Below, in pieces: positions 5,990 through 13,196 of a stretch of DNA of 14,214 bases (position 1 is its first letter; each line of letters opens with the position of its first letter). The notes beneath the pieces were generated by a model. It ran no database searches. It saw only the letters and a program-made list of their open reading frames with translations, and had not been told where the DNA came from. The DNA is taken from positions 1-14,214 of the forward strand of contig DASYXS010000016.1 in assembly GCA_035934535.1 (NCBI GenBank). The letters run 5' to 3'. Origin of the DNA: DASSJF01 sp035934535. GTDB taxonomy: Bacteria; Sysuimicrobiota; Sysuimicrobiia; Sysuimicrobiales; Segetimicrobiaceae. The position numbers were made by a program, and so were the translations under genes.

Positions 5990-6496
5990 CTAGCGCAGGA
6001 CGCCTTGAAGCGCCCGCAGGTATTGGATTTGGCCGGTGTGGTAGGCGTCGTGGGTCGTCGTCCGGACCACGCGCATCCCAAGGGCCTGCCGGTGCCTGCC
6101 TTGATACCAATCGATCGGCTTCGCGAGCCCCGCGTCGTCGAGGCCGTGCACCCGGCTCAACAGTTCCAGGGAGATCGCGAGCAGCCTCTGCCGGTCGCGC
6201 TGCCAGTCGTTCTCGGTTCCGGCCGCCTCCCGCCAGTCCCGCGCGAGCAGCTGCTGGCCGTCGGGCGGATTCCCGTCCCAGGCGTCGAGGACGCCGCCCT
6301 TCCAGAGAATCAGATGGCGGACGATCTGCCAGATGGAATGCCGCTCCGAGCCGGGCTTCCACGCCGCCTGCGCCGCGGTCAGACCGTTGAGCGCCGCGCT
6401 CAGCGGCGGCTGCCACTGCCAGCCCTCTTTTTCCAAGAGCGTGTAGACGTGATCGACCACGAGGTCGTGAAGGGTCAGCGCGTTTCCCGGATTCAT
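5990..6496 (-). CDS. DinB-like (YfiT/DfsB superfamily) metal-dependent protein
   Basis: This 168-residue four-helix-bundle protein belongs to the DinB superfamily. Many members are metal-dependent thiol transferases or hydrolases; others have no known activity. The likely metal ligands are H61 (IVRHLILW), H149 and H153 (THDAYHTGQIQYLR, the HxxxH of the last helix). The ATG at 6496 overlaps the TGA of the upstream molybdopterin subunit gene as ATGA, and GGAGG lies just upstream, so the two genes are translationally coupled. An in-frame extension to 6625 is arginine-rich and was not used. The name DinB here refers to the damage-inducible fold of B. subtilis, not to DNA polymerase IV. The substrate cannot be read from the sequence. 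Confidence 0.85.
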   Translation of the reverse strand: MNPGNALTLHDLVVDHVYTLLEKEGWQWQPPLSAALNGLTAAQAAWKPGSERHSIWQIVRHLILWKGGVLDAWDGNPPDGQQLLARDWREAAGTENDWQRDRQRLLAISLELLSRVHGLDDAGLAKPIDWYQGRHRQALGMRVVRTTTHDAYHTGQIQYLRALQGVLR

Positions 6497-8817
6497 CCTC
6501 GCCTCCGGCCCGTTTCGTGTCCCGCCGCCGCGATCGCGGCCCGTACGTGTTCGGGAGACAAGGGCATGTCCAGGTGGCGGACGCCCAGGTGCGCGAGCGC
6601 ATCGACCACCGCGTTCACCACGCACGGCGTCGAGCCGATCGTCGCCGCTTCGCCGATCCCCTTTGCGCCGAGCGGGTTGCGCGGGGTCGGCGTGACGGAC
6701 CGGCCGCGCTCGATGCGCGGGATGTGGTGCGCCTTTGGGACCGCGTACTCCGACAGCGTCGGGGTGAGCAGCTGGCCGTTCTCATCGTAGGCCGCGTGTT
6801 CCAACAGCGCCTGCGCCGCCCCCTGCGCGATCCCGCCGTGGATCTGCCCGTCGACCAACAGCGGGTTGATGACCCGGCCGCAGTCGTCCACACAAACGTA
6901 GCGCTCGAGCCGCACGCCGCCGGTGTCGGGATCGATCTCGGCAACGCACACGTGGCTGCCGAACGGGAACGTCGTGCCCTGCGACTTGAACCGGCTGGTC
7001 GCCTCGAGCCCGGGGCTCTGCCCTTCCGGCAGATGCTTGCCGCCGTACGCCGCTTTGGCGATTTCGGCCAGCGCGACCCCGCGGCCGGGGGCGCCGCGTA
7101 CCGTGACCCCACCGTCCTCGAGCACGAGGTCCGACTTCGCCGCCTCCAGCATGTCCGCGGCGATCCCGAGGATCTGTTCGCGAACTTCCATCGACGCGAG
7201 GTACACCGCGGAGCCGCCGAGCGACATGCTGCGGCTGCCGCTGGTGCCGCCGCCGTACTGGACCATGAGCGTGTCGCCGTGCACGACCGTCACCTGCTCC
7301 GGCGAGACGCTGAGCGCGTCGGCGACGATCTGCGCCAGGCCCGTCGCGCCTCCCTGCCCGTGGGGAGAGGTGCCGGTGATGACGGTGACCGTGGCGTCGG
7401 GATTCATCCGCACGGTCCCGAGTTCCCAGGGGCCGAAGCCGCAGATTTCGACGTAACTGCTCACCCCGATGCCGACGAGACGCCCCGCCCGCCGGGCGTC
7501 GGCCTGCCGCTGCCGGAGGCCGCGATAATCCGACAGGCGCAGCGCCTCGTCAAGCGACTTGGCGTATTCGCCGGAGTCGTACGTCGCGCCGGTGAGCGTC
7601 TTATAGGGAAACTCCGAGGGCGGAATGAAGTTGCGCCGCCGGACCTCCGCGGGATCGACGCCCGTCTCGCGCGCCACGAGGTCCATCAGGCGTTCCAGAT
7701 AGTACGTCGCTTCCGGCCGCCCCGCACCGCGGTAGGCGCCGGTCGGACAGGTGTTCGTGTAGAGCGCGAGGAGCTCGCTGTGAATCGCCGGGATCTTGTA
7801 GGGCCCCTGAATCATGAGCGGGGTGAGCGTGGGGATGATCGCCGTGAGGTAGATCAGTTCGCCGCCGAGGTCGGCGAGCAGCCGCATACGGAGGCCCCTG
7901 AGGCGCCCGTCGCGCTCCGCCGCGACCTCGAGATCCGCCAGCTGCGCGCGGCCGTGGGTCGTGGTGAGCATGTTCTCCCGGCGTGTCTCGATCCACTTCA
8001 CGGCGCGGCCGAGCCGCCGCGCGAGCTGCGCGACGACGACGTCTTCAGGGTAGGTGTTGAGCTTCGCGCCGAAGCCGCCGCCGACGTCCGGGGTGATGAC
8101 GCGGATGCGCCGGGTCTCGAGGCCGAGCGCCTGGCCGATGCCGTCGCGAATCGCGTGCGCTTCCTGCGTGGAATTCCAGACCGTCAGGATGCCCTGCCCC
8201 GTGCTGCCGTCGTACATCGCCACGGTTCCCCGGGGCTCGAGCGAGACGGGCGCGAGTCGCTGGTTGAGGATGCGCTGCCGGACCACGACGGGCGCCTGCC
8301 GGAACGCCGCGTCGACGTCCCCGCCGTCGAGGACCTGCCGGTACGCGACGTTCGTGCCGAGCGAATCGTGGACATAGGGAGCCCCGGCGGCGGCCCGGTC
8401 CAGGTCGATCACCACCGGCAGCGGCGCGTACTCCACGACGGCGCGCTCCGCGCCGTCGCGTGCGACATACGGATCGTCGGCAACGACCACGGCGACCGGC
8501 TGGCCGGCGTAATGGACTTCCCCGTCCGCGAGCGGCCGGTGCGCGACGGTACGCATCTCGTCGACCGAGAGGGCCGGCAGGGGCTTTTGGATCTCCGGAA
8601 GGTCGGACGCGGCCATCGCGGCCCGCACCCCCGGCAGCGCCCGGGCCGCGGTCAGGTCGATCCGAACGATGCGCGCGTGGGCGTGCGGGCTGCGCACGAA
8701 CGCCGCGTGCAGCGTCCCGGGCAATCTCAAGTCGTCGACGTATTCGCCCTCGCCGCGGATGAGCTTGGGGTCTTCGATGCGCTTCACCCGTGCGCCGACG
8801 TATCGGGAAACCGCCAC
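6493..8817 (-). CDS. Xanthine dehydrogenase/CoxL-family molybdopterin-binding subunit (form II-like)
   Basis: This is the large catalytic subunit of a molybdenum hydroxylase, 774 residues, the usual family length. Residues about 18-130 form the aldehyde oxidase/xanthine dehydrogenase a/b hammerhead domain (RGEGEYVDDLRLPGTLHAAF), and the rest is the cofactor-binding part. Motifs are GGGFGAK (246-252), AYRGAGR (361-367) and KGIGEA with the presumed catalytic E723. AYRGAGR is the active-site loop of form II CoxL-like proteins, not the AYxCSFR of true CO dehydrogenase, so the substrate is probably an aldehyde, purine or N-heterocycle rather than CO. The GTG start has AGAGG about 12 bases upstream. 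No FeS small subunit (CoxS) or FAD subunit (CoxM) gene is in the window, so partners must be encoded elsewhere. Confidence 0.9.
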   Translation of the reverse strand: MAVSRYVGARVKRIEDPKLIRGEGEYVDDLRLPGTLHAAFVRSPHAHARIVRIDLTAARALPGVRAAMAASDLPEIQKPLPALSVDEMRTVAHRPLADGEVHYAGQPVAVVVADDPYVARDGAERAVVEYAPLPVVIDLDRAAAGAPYVHDSLGTNVAYRQVLDGGDVDAAFRQAPVVVRQRILNQRLAPVSLEPRGTVAMYDGSTGQGILTVWNSTQEAHAIRDGIGQALGLETRRIRVITPDVGGGFGAKLNTYPEDVVVAQLARRLGRAVKWIETRRENMLTTTHGRAQLADLEVAAERDGRLRGLRMRLLADLGGELIYLTAIIPTLTPLMIQGPYKIPAIHSELLALYTNTCPTGAYRGAGRPEATYYLERLMDLVARETGVDPAEVRRRNFIPPSEFPYKTLTGATYDSGEYAKSLDEALRLSDYRGLRQRQADARRAGRLVGIGVSSYVEICGFGPWELGTVRMNPDATVTVITGTSPHGQGGATGLAQIVADALSVSPEQVTVVHGDTLMVQYGGGTSGSRSMSLGGSAVYLASMEVREQILGIAADMLEAAKSDLVLEDGGVTVRGAPGRGVALAEIAKAAYGGKHLPEGQSPGLEATSRFKSQGTTFPFGSHVCVAEIDPDTGGVRLERYVCVDDCGRVINPLLVDGQIHGGIAQGAAQALLEHAAYDENGQLLTPTLSEYAVPKAHHIPRIERGRSVTPTPRNPLGAKGIGEAATIGSTPCVVNAVVDALAHLGVRHLDMPLSPEHVRAAIAAAGHETGRRRG

Positions 8818-8983
8818 CTGGGATCACCGCCTCTGACGGGGGGGTCGCGACACGCGCCCAGCGGACCTGTCACCGACGCTTTCGACCGCTTCGCGACGGC
8901 ACCCTCCCGCCGCGGGCCGCTCCTCACCTCCTTTTCCCGGTTCTTTCGCGGGGCTTCGGGGTATCGTATGCATAGCCGGCCCC

Positions 8984-8990
8984 GAGGAGG
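8984..8990 (+). promoter_or_regulatory. Shine-Dalgarno fixing the GTG start of the CBS-GGDEF gene
   Basis: GAGGAGG lies 8 bases upstream of the GTG at 8999. This favours the GTG over the in-frame ATG at 9020. No clear -35/-10 pair is visible in the 181-bp divergent gap (8818-8998). TATCGT and TATGCA near 8962-8972 are -10-like candidates only. Confidence 0.7.
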
Positions 8991-8998
8991 GCGATCTG

Positions 8999-10318
8999 GT
9001 GGAGCGAAGGCCATTGCAAATGGAGGGTGTCTTCGGCCGCGTCGCGGACGTGATGACGCCCACGCCGGTTTTCGTCTCAGCGGGCGATATCGCGGCGAAA
9101 GCGGCCGCCGTGCTGCGGGCGCACCACCTTCCCGTCGTGGCCGTGCTCGACTCCGGCCGCCTCGTCGGCGTGCTCGGCCCGCTCGATCTGCTCCAAGAAC
9201 TCCCCTCCCGCCCCGTCACGGATCTGATGACGCGCGGGATCGCGCCCGCGAGCCCGGACCTGCCGCTGCTGCAGGCACACGCGCTCCTGATCTCGCAGGG
9301 CCTGGAAGTCCTGCCGGTGGTCGAGGGCGATTGCGTCGTCGGCCACCTTCCGCTGTCCGCGGTGCTGCGCGTGGTCAACCAGCAGACCGATCCGATGACC
9401 GGGTTGCCGTGGGCGACCGCGCTGCGAATGTGGGCGGCCGACGCGCTGGCGCGGCGGCAGGAGGTCGCCGTGCTGTTCATCGATCTCGACAACTTTCGCC
9501 AGGTCAACAAATCGTTCGGGCACGTCGTCGGCGACCGTGTCCTTCGCGCAATCGGCGACCTGCTGCGGCGTTGCACCGATCCCACAACCGATCTGCTGTG
9601 CCGGTACGGCGGCGACGAGTTCGCGATCGCGACGATCCGCGCGGACGACGACGCGCGGGCGCTGGCGGCCCGCATCCAAGAGGTGGTGCAGGTCCCGGTG
9701 GCCGAGCAGGACCGCCGCGTCACCGTCAGCGTCGGTTACGCGGGCGGCCGCCGCCACGAGGACCGCGGGCCCGGACACCCCCCCTCGACGGTGGACGACC
9801 TGCTGACGCTGGCCAGTCGCGCCTCCACGGCGGCCAAGATGTCGCCGGGGGCCGCATCACGCCCGGCCGCCTGGCACCGGGAGGGCGCGCTTCCCGCGCA
9901 GGCGCGCGTACGGCTGCTGGACGTCCATTTCGAGTCCGAGGGCGGGCGGTCGTCGGCGGAGGTCCGGCTGCGCCTCGGCGCCCGCGAGGTCGTCGGCACA
10001 TCCTCGGGGCCGAGTCATATCTCGAATCCCGCGTTGCGGTTGCTCGTCGCGGAGGCCACGCTGGCGGCGCTGCACGGCATCATCGGCGAGCCCCACGTCT
10101 ACACGCTCGAGGACGTGCTGGACTCGCTCGCGCCGTCGTATTCGCTTGTCGTCGCGGTGGTGTCGGGGACGCGCGACGACGGCGGCGCGGCAGAGCGCTA
10201 CATCGGCGGCGTCGCCGAGGGCGATCTGCCGCGCGCGGTCTGCAAGGCCGTGCTCGACGCCGTCAACCGTCCGCTGGCGCAGCGGCTCGGCGCCCTCCTC
10301 GGGGACGACGCCCCCTAG
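8999..10318 (+). CDS. CBS-CBS-GGDEF diguanylate cyclase with unassigned C-terminal domain
   Basis: This 439-residue cytosolic protein is predicted to make c-di-GMP from two GTP. Two CBS repeats occupy residues about 13-66 (VADVMTPTPVFV) and 71-126 (VTDLMTRGIAPA) and would bind an adenine nucleotide or similar ligand. The GGDEF domain spans about 130-285, with DPMTGLP (131-137), the metal aspartate in FIDLDNF (D162) and an intact active site RYGGDEF (GGDEF at 204-208). The product-inhibition site RxxD is degenerate (PTTD). Residues about 300-432 form a domain I cannot name, with two successive strand-strand-helix units. There are no membrane segments. The gene diverges from the CoxL-like gene. 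Its stop shares a CTAG palindrome with the convergent flavin reductase stop. Confidence 0.9.
   Translation: MERRPLQMEGVFGRVADVMTPTPVFVSAGDIAAKAAAVLRAHHLPVVAVLDSGRLVGVLGPLDLLQELPSRPVTDLMTRGIAPASPDLPLLQAHALLISQGLEVLPVVEGDCVVGHLPLSAVLRVVNQQTDPMTGLPWATALRMWAADALARRQEVAVLFIDLDNFRQVNKSFGHVVGDRVLRAIGDLLRRCTDPTTDLLCRYGGDEFAIATIRADDDARALAARIQEVVQVPVAEQDRRVTVSVGYAGGRRHEDRGPGHPPSTVDDLLTLASRASTAAKMSPGAASRPAAWHREGALPAQARVRLLDVHFESEGGRSSAEVRLRLGAREVVGTSSGPSHISNPALRLLVAEATLAALHGIIGEPHVYTLEDVLDSLAPSYSLVVAVVSGTRDDGGAAERYIGGVAEGDLPRAVCKAVLDAVNRPLAQRLGALLGDDAP
10315..10318. other. Shared palindromic stop codons of convergent genes
   Basis: CTAG serves as the TAG stop of the plus-strand CBS-GGDEF gene (10316-10318) and of the minus-strand flavin reductase (complement of 10315-10317). 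The two coding regions overlap by 4 bp with no room for an intergenic terminator. Confidence 0.85.
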
Positions 10319-10890
10319 CCGTCCGGCGGCTCTTTCCGGCCGATCAGCGCGATCCACTGCGCGAACGCGCTCAGGAACCCGCGGATGTGCCTGGCCGTCT
10401 CCTCGTCGGTGAGCCGCCCCGCCGCATCGAACTTCTCGTTTGCCCGGGGAATCAGCACGGCCCGCTGCGGCATGACGACCGCATTGAGGTTGGCGAGGAC
10501 CGTGCGCAGGTGCATCTGCGCTCGCGCCGTGCCGACGAGCCCGGTCGTGGCGCCGAGAATGCCGACCGGTTTGCCCCGCAGTGCGGCGTCGCCGGGCGGC
10601 CGGCTGATCCAATCGATGACGTTCTTGAGCACGCCCGACATCGAAAAGTTGTGCTCCGGCGTGACCACGAACGTCCCGTCCGCCGCCCGAATCGCCTGTT
10701 TGAGGCGGGTCACCGCGTCCGGGAACGCGGCCCGCTCCACGTCGAGATTGTACAGCGGAATCGCGTCGATCTCTTCGATCCTGACAGCGAGCGAGCGCGG
10801 GGCCAAGTCCCGCACGGCCCGCGCGAGCGCGCGATTGTACGATGCGGCGCGCAGGCTGCCGGCGAACGCGACGACTGAAAAACGGCTCAG
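10315..10890 (-). CDS. NADPH-dependent FMN reductase family protein, start unclear
   Basis: This is a flavodoxin-fold NAD(P)H:acceptor oxidoreductase of the FMN_red family (relatives include ChrR, ArsH and SsuE). FMN-binding motifs are GSLRAASYN near the N-terminus and TPEHNFSMSGVLKNVIDW-SRP in the middle. The conserved N-terminus FSVVAFAGSLR needs the frame to be open to about 10890, where only CTG is available as a start (191 residues). The ATG at 10894 has AGGAGGG 10 bases upstream but is out of frame by one base. Removing one base from the A5 run at 10878-10882 would give MPEPFSVVAFAGSLR. So the gene either starts at CTG, has a frameshift mutation, or the sequence has a homopolymer error. 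It follows the SDR gene by about 45 bp on the same strand. Confidence 0.8.
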   Translation of the reverse strand: MSRFSVVAFAGSLRAASYNRALARAVRDLAPRSLAVRIEEIDAIPLYNLDVERAAFPDAVTRLKQAIRAADGTFVVTPEHNFSMSGVLKNVIDWISRPPGDAALRGKPVGILGATTGLVGTARAQMHLRTVLANLNAVVMPQRAVLIPRANEKFDAAGRLTDEETARHIRGFLSAFAQWIALIGRKEPPDG

Positions 10891-10904
10891 GCATCGGCGG
10901 GGCT

Positions 10905-10911
10905 CCCTCCT
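10905..10911 (-). promoter_or_regulatory. Shine-Dalgarno upstream of the flavin reductase
   Basis: AGGAGGG (minus strand) lies 10 bases from the out-of-frame ATG at 10894 and 14 bases from the in-frame CTG at 10890. The better spacing to the ATG argues that the ATG was the original start and that one extra base now separates it from the coding frame. Confidence 0.6.
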
Positions 10912-10939
10912 GAACGCCGCGGGTCGGGACGGCGCGGAC

Positions 10940-11731
10940 CTACATCATCGAGCGCGTCTGGCCGCCGTCGATGCAGATCGTCTGCCCCGTGATGTAGCTG
11001 GCGGCCTCGGAGGCGAGGAACACCGCCAGCGCCGCGAACTCCCGCGGTTCGCCGTAGCGCCCGAGCGGGATCCCGGCCACGCTCTCCCTCACGATCGCGT
11101 CCACCGGTTTGCCCGTCTCCTTGGCGCGGACGCCGTCGAGCCACCGCACGCGATCGGTGTCGATGCGGCCCGGCGCGAGGTTGTTGACGAGGATGTTGTG
11201 CGGCGCGAGCTCGAACGACAGCGTCTTCGTAAACGCGACCACGCCGGATCGGCAGACGTTGCTCAGGACGAGTTGCGGAATCGGGACCTTGACCCCCGAC
11301 GTGATGACGGTGAGGACGCGGCCCCAGTTGTTCGCGCGCATCAGCGGCACCCCGCCGCGGATCAGGCGCACCGCGCTCATGAAATTCTGGTTGAAGGCCT
11401 GCTCCCACTGCGCGTCGGTGAGCGCAAGCCCGGAGCCGGCCGGGGGGCCGCCGGCGTTGGCCACGAGGATGTCGAGCCGGCCGAACCGCGACCGGGCCGT
11501 CTCCAGCAGCCGGTCGACGCCGGCCGCCGTGGCGACGTCGGCGACGACGGGCACCGCGGTACGACGCGTCGCGCCCGCGATCTCGTCCGCCGCCCGCGCG
11601 ACGGCGTCTTCCCGGCGGCTGCCGATCACGACGTCGGCCCCGGCCTCCGCGAAGCCTTCCGCGATCGCGCGGCCGATGCCGGCGCTCGCGCCCGACACCA
11701 CGGCCACGCGGCCCGACAGGTCCACTTTCAT
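10940..11731 (-). CDS. SDR-family oxidoreductase lacking the YxxxK catalytic motif
   Basis: This 263-residue classical-length short-chain dehydrogenase/reductase is FabG-like in sequence. The Rossmann dinucleotide site SGASAGIG (13-20), NAG at 92-94 (LVANAGG), the serine position TSG (S145), PGRIDTDR and the C-terminal ASYITGQTICIDGGQ are all present. At the catalytic Tyr-Lys position the protein reads SNVCR (157-161): Ser replaces Tyr and Arg replaces Lys. A subset of SDR proteins with an LSNxxRxG-type sequence exists, so this may be a real subfamily with altered chemistry or a binding role. The ATG at 11731 has GAGGAGG about 7 bases upstream (11739-11745). It is the first gene of a minus-strand pair with the flavin reductase, which could share redox cofactors. 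The substrate is unknown. Confidence 0.88.
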   Translation of the reverse strand: MKVDLSGRVAVVSGASAGIGRAIAEGFAEAGADVVIGSRREDAVARAADEIAGATRRTAVPVVADVATAAGVDRLLETARSRFGRLDILVANAGGPPAGSGLALTDAQWEQAFNQNFMSAVRLIRGGVPLMRANNWGRVLTVITSGVKVPIPQLVLSNVCRSGVVAFTKTLSFELAPHNILVNNLAPGRIDTDRVRWLDGVRAKETGKPVDAIVRESVAGIPLGRYGEPREFAALAVFLASEAASYITGQTICIDGGQTRSMM

Positions 11732-11815
11732 GTGCGCTCCTCCTCGACTCTTGGTTGGCCGCCGTCCGACGGAGAGCCCGCGTCGTAGGAGGCGAACCAC
11801 ATCGTTGAATTCTTG

Positions 11816-11860
11816 GCCTCGTCGCGCGCCGCTTCCTCCGGCCGCGGGCGGCGACGAGGC
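11816..11860. repeat. 10-bp perfect inverted repeat in the divergent gap
   Basis: GCCTCGTCGC (11816-11825) and GCGACGAGGC (11851-11860) are perfect inverted repeats separated by 25 bp. They lie in the 208-bp gap between the SDR and secreted-protein genes, a short distance upstream of the latter. It could form a stem-loop in a leader RNA or be an operator. High GC content raises the chance rate, and there is no T tract to suggest a terminator. Confidence 0.4.
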
Positions 11861-11939
11861 GCGGTGGAGGAGTCGGCGCGCGCACATGGGAAACACCAGA
11901 CGCGTGCGCTTCCGTATACATGACTGTGTGCGACGAGGA

Positions 11940-13196
11940 ATGAGACCGAACACCGTCCTGCGCTGTGCCGCCGTCCTTGCGCTGGCCGCGACCCTCACCG
12001 CCGCCCGGTCGCTCACGGGCGCCGCGCAGGGCCCCGCGGTCGAAGCCCTCGCGCCGGTCTCCGTCACGGGCGGCCCCGCCACCGTCGACACGCTGCGGCT
12101 CGCCATCACGACGTCCGCCCGGCTCGCGCTCGGGTTTCAGCCGTCGGCCCTCGTGCGGGTCGCGGAGACCCAGCCCGCGCTGGTGCCGCTCGACGCGTCG
12201 GCGGCCGAAACGGTGCTCGCGGGGCTGACCGTGCAATCACCGGGGGGGCCGCCCGCGACCCGGCTCGTCCGGGTGGCGCTGACCAACGAGATCATCCCCT
12301 GGAACGACGCCGAGATCCTGCTCGTCAGCAACAGTCCGGAGACGATCCCCTTCGGCAAGGTGCTCTATACCGGCGCCTTGTCGTCGGCGCAGACCGTCCG
12401 CCTCTTGTTTCATCACCAGAACGGTTCGAAAACCCAGCACATGTTCGTCACGGTCACGCTGAGCAATCCCTCCCGCGACCCGGCGTCGCTGTGGGTCCTA
12501 GGCGCCGCCGGCGCGCCGTCGCAAGAGGAGGTCACGCCGGGCCACCAGGCGGCCCGGATGTTTCTCGAGGAATACGCCCATCACGCCGGCTTTCTGGTCC
12601 GCCTGCCTGGCAACACAACCGTGCCGCTGTTCGTCGAAGACCTGCCGCCGCTCGGCATCACGAGCGGGATCGCGCAGTTCAGCCTGCTCGAGGGCGACCG
12701 CGCGAACGTTCAGGTGACGGCGCGTCTCGCGAACGAAGGGGAGCCGTCGACGATGAGCTTCGCGCCGGACTTCGACCGCGTCCATCAACGCGGGGCGTTT
12801 GTCCGGCCGCAGATCGGACGGACGATGACCTACTCGGTCGGCGGCCCGCCGGCGATGGCGGTGCTCGCCGCGGACGGCGACCTGCTGCACGAGGGGCAGA
12901 CAGGGGCGCTGCTGCAGGGCAACTACGGCGTCGTCTACCGGTTCAACGTCGATGTTGCCAACCCGACGTCGTCGCCGGCGGCGGCGGCGCTCGTCCTGCA
13001 TGCGGACGGCGGGCAGGCCCGCGGGACGTTCGTGATCGGCGATCAGGTCGTCGAGAGCCAGCTGGTGCAGCCGAACGCGCCGCAGGTCGTCGCCACCTTC
13101 CCGCTGCGGCCGCAGACGCGCCGCACCATCCGGATCCTCACGGTCCCGGAGAGCGGGTCGAACTACCCGGTGCGTCTCACCCTCGGCGCGCCGTGA
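11940..13196 (+). CDS. Secreted protein of unknown function
   Basis: This 418-residue protein has an N-terminal signal peptide: basic MRPNTVLR, hydrophobic CAAVLALAATLTAA, and a likely signal peptidase I site near GAAQ-GP (about residue 30). It is therefore predicted to be extracytoplasmic. The mature part is rich in beta-prone stretches with alternating hydrophobic residues (VRVALTNEIIPW, AQFSLLEGDRANVQVTARLANEG, YRFNVDVANPTSSPAAAALVL). It has no cysteines after the signal region and no enzyme motif that I recognise. The C-terminal third ends in strands around RRTIRILTVPESGSNYPVRLTL. In-frame alternative starts at 11886 (ATG, GGAGGAG 13 bases upstream) and 11928 (GTG) would give a longer n-region. 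I prefer 11940 because it gives the cleanest signal peptide, but GAGGA lies too close to it to be a good ribosome site. The stop overlaps the proB start (TGATG). Confidence 0.72.
   Translation: MRPNTVLRCAAVLALAATLTAARSLTGAAQGPAVEALAPVSVTGGPATVDTLRLAITTSARLALGFQPSALVRVAETQPALVPLDASAAETVLAGLTVQSPGGPPATRLVRVALTNEIIPWNDAEILLVSNSPETIPFGKVLYTGALSSAQTVRLLFHHQNGSKTQHMFVTVTLSNPSRDPASLWVLGAAGAPSQEEVTPGHQAARMFLEEYAHHAGFLVRLPGNTTVPLFVEDLPPLGITSGIAQFSLLEGDRANVQVTARLANEGEPSTMSFAPDFDRVHQRGAFVRPQIGRTMTYSVGGPPAMAVLAADGDLLHEGQTGALLQGNYGVVYRFNVDVANPTSSPAAAALVLHADGGQARGTFVIGDQVVESQLVQPNAPQVVATFPLRPQTRRTIRILTVPESGSNYPVRLTLGAP

Noticed and set aside
6517..10878. Very long plus-strand open frame (about 1450 codons)
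   Set aside because: It runs antisense to the CoxL-like gene and in another frame across the GGDEF gene. Its product is arginine-, aspartate- and valine-rich without domains, a typical shadow in GC-rich DNA.
9857..10894. 345-codon minus frame starting at the ATG at 10894
   Set aside because: It uses the good ribosome site of the flavin reductase but leaves the conserved flavodoxin frame after a few codons and runs antisense to the GGDEF gene; the site belongs to the reductase.
11109..11939. Upstream extension of the secreted protein's reading frame
   Set aside because: It lies antisense to the SDR gene and the divergent gap. The signal peptide fixes the start near 11940 (or at most 11886).
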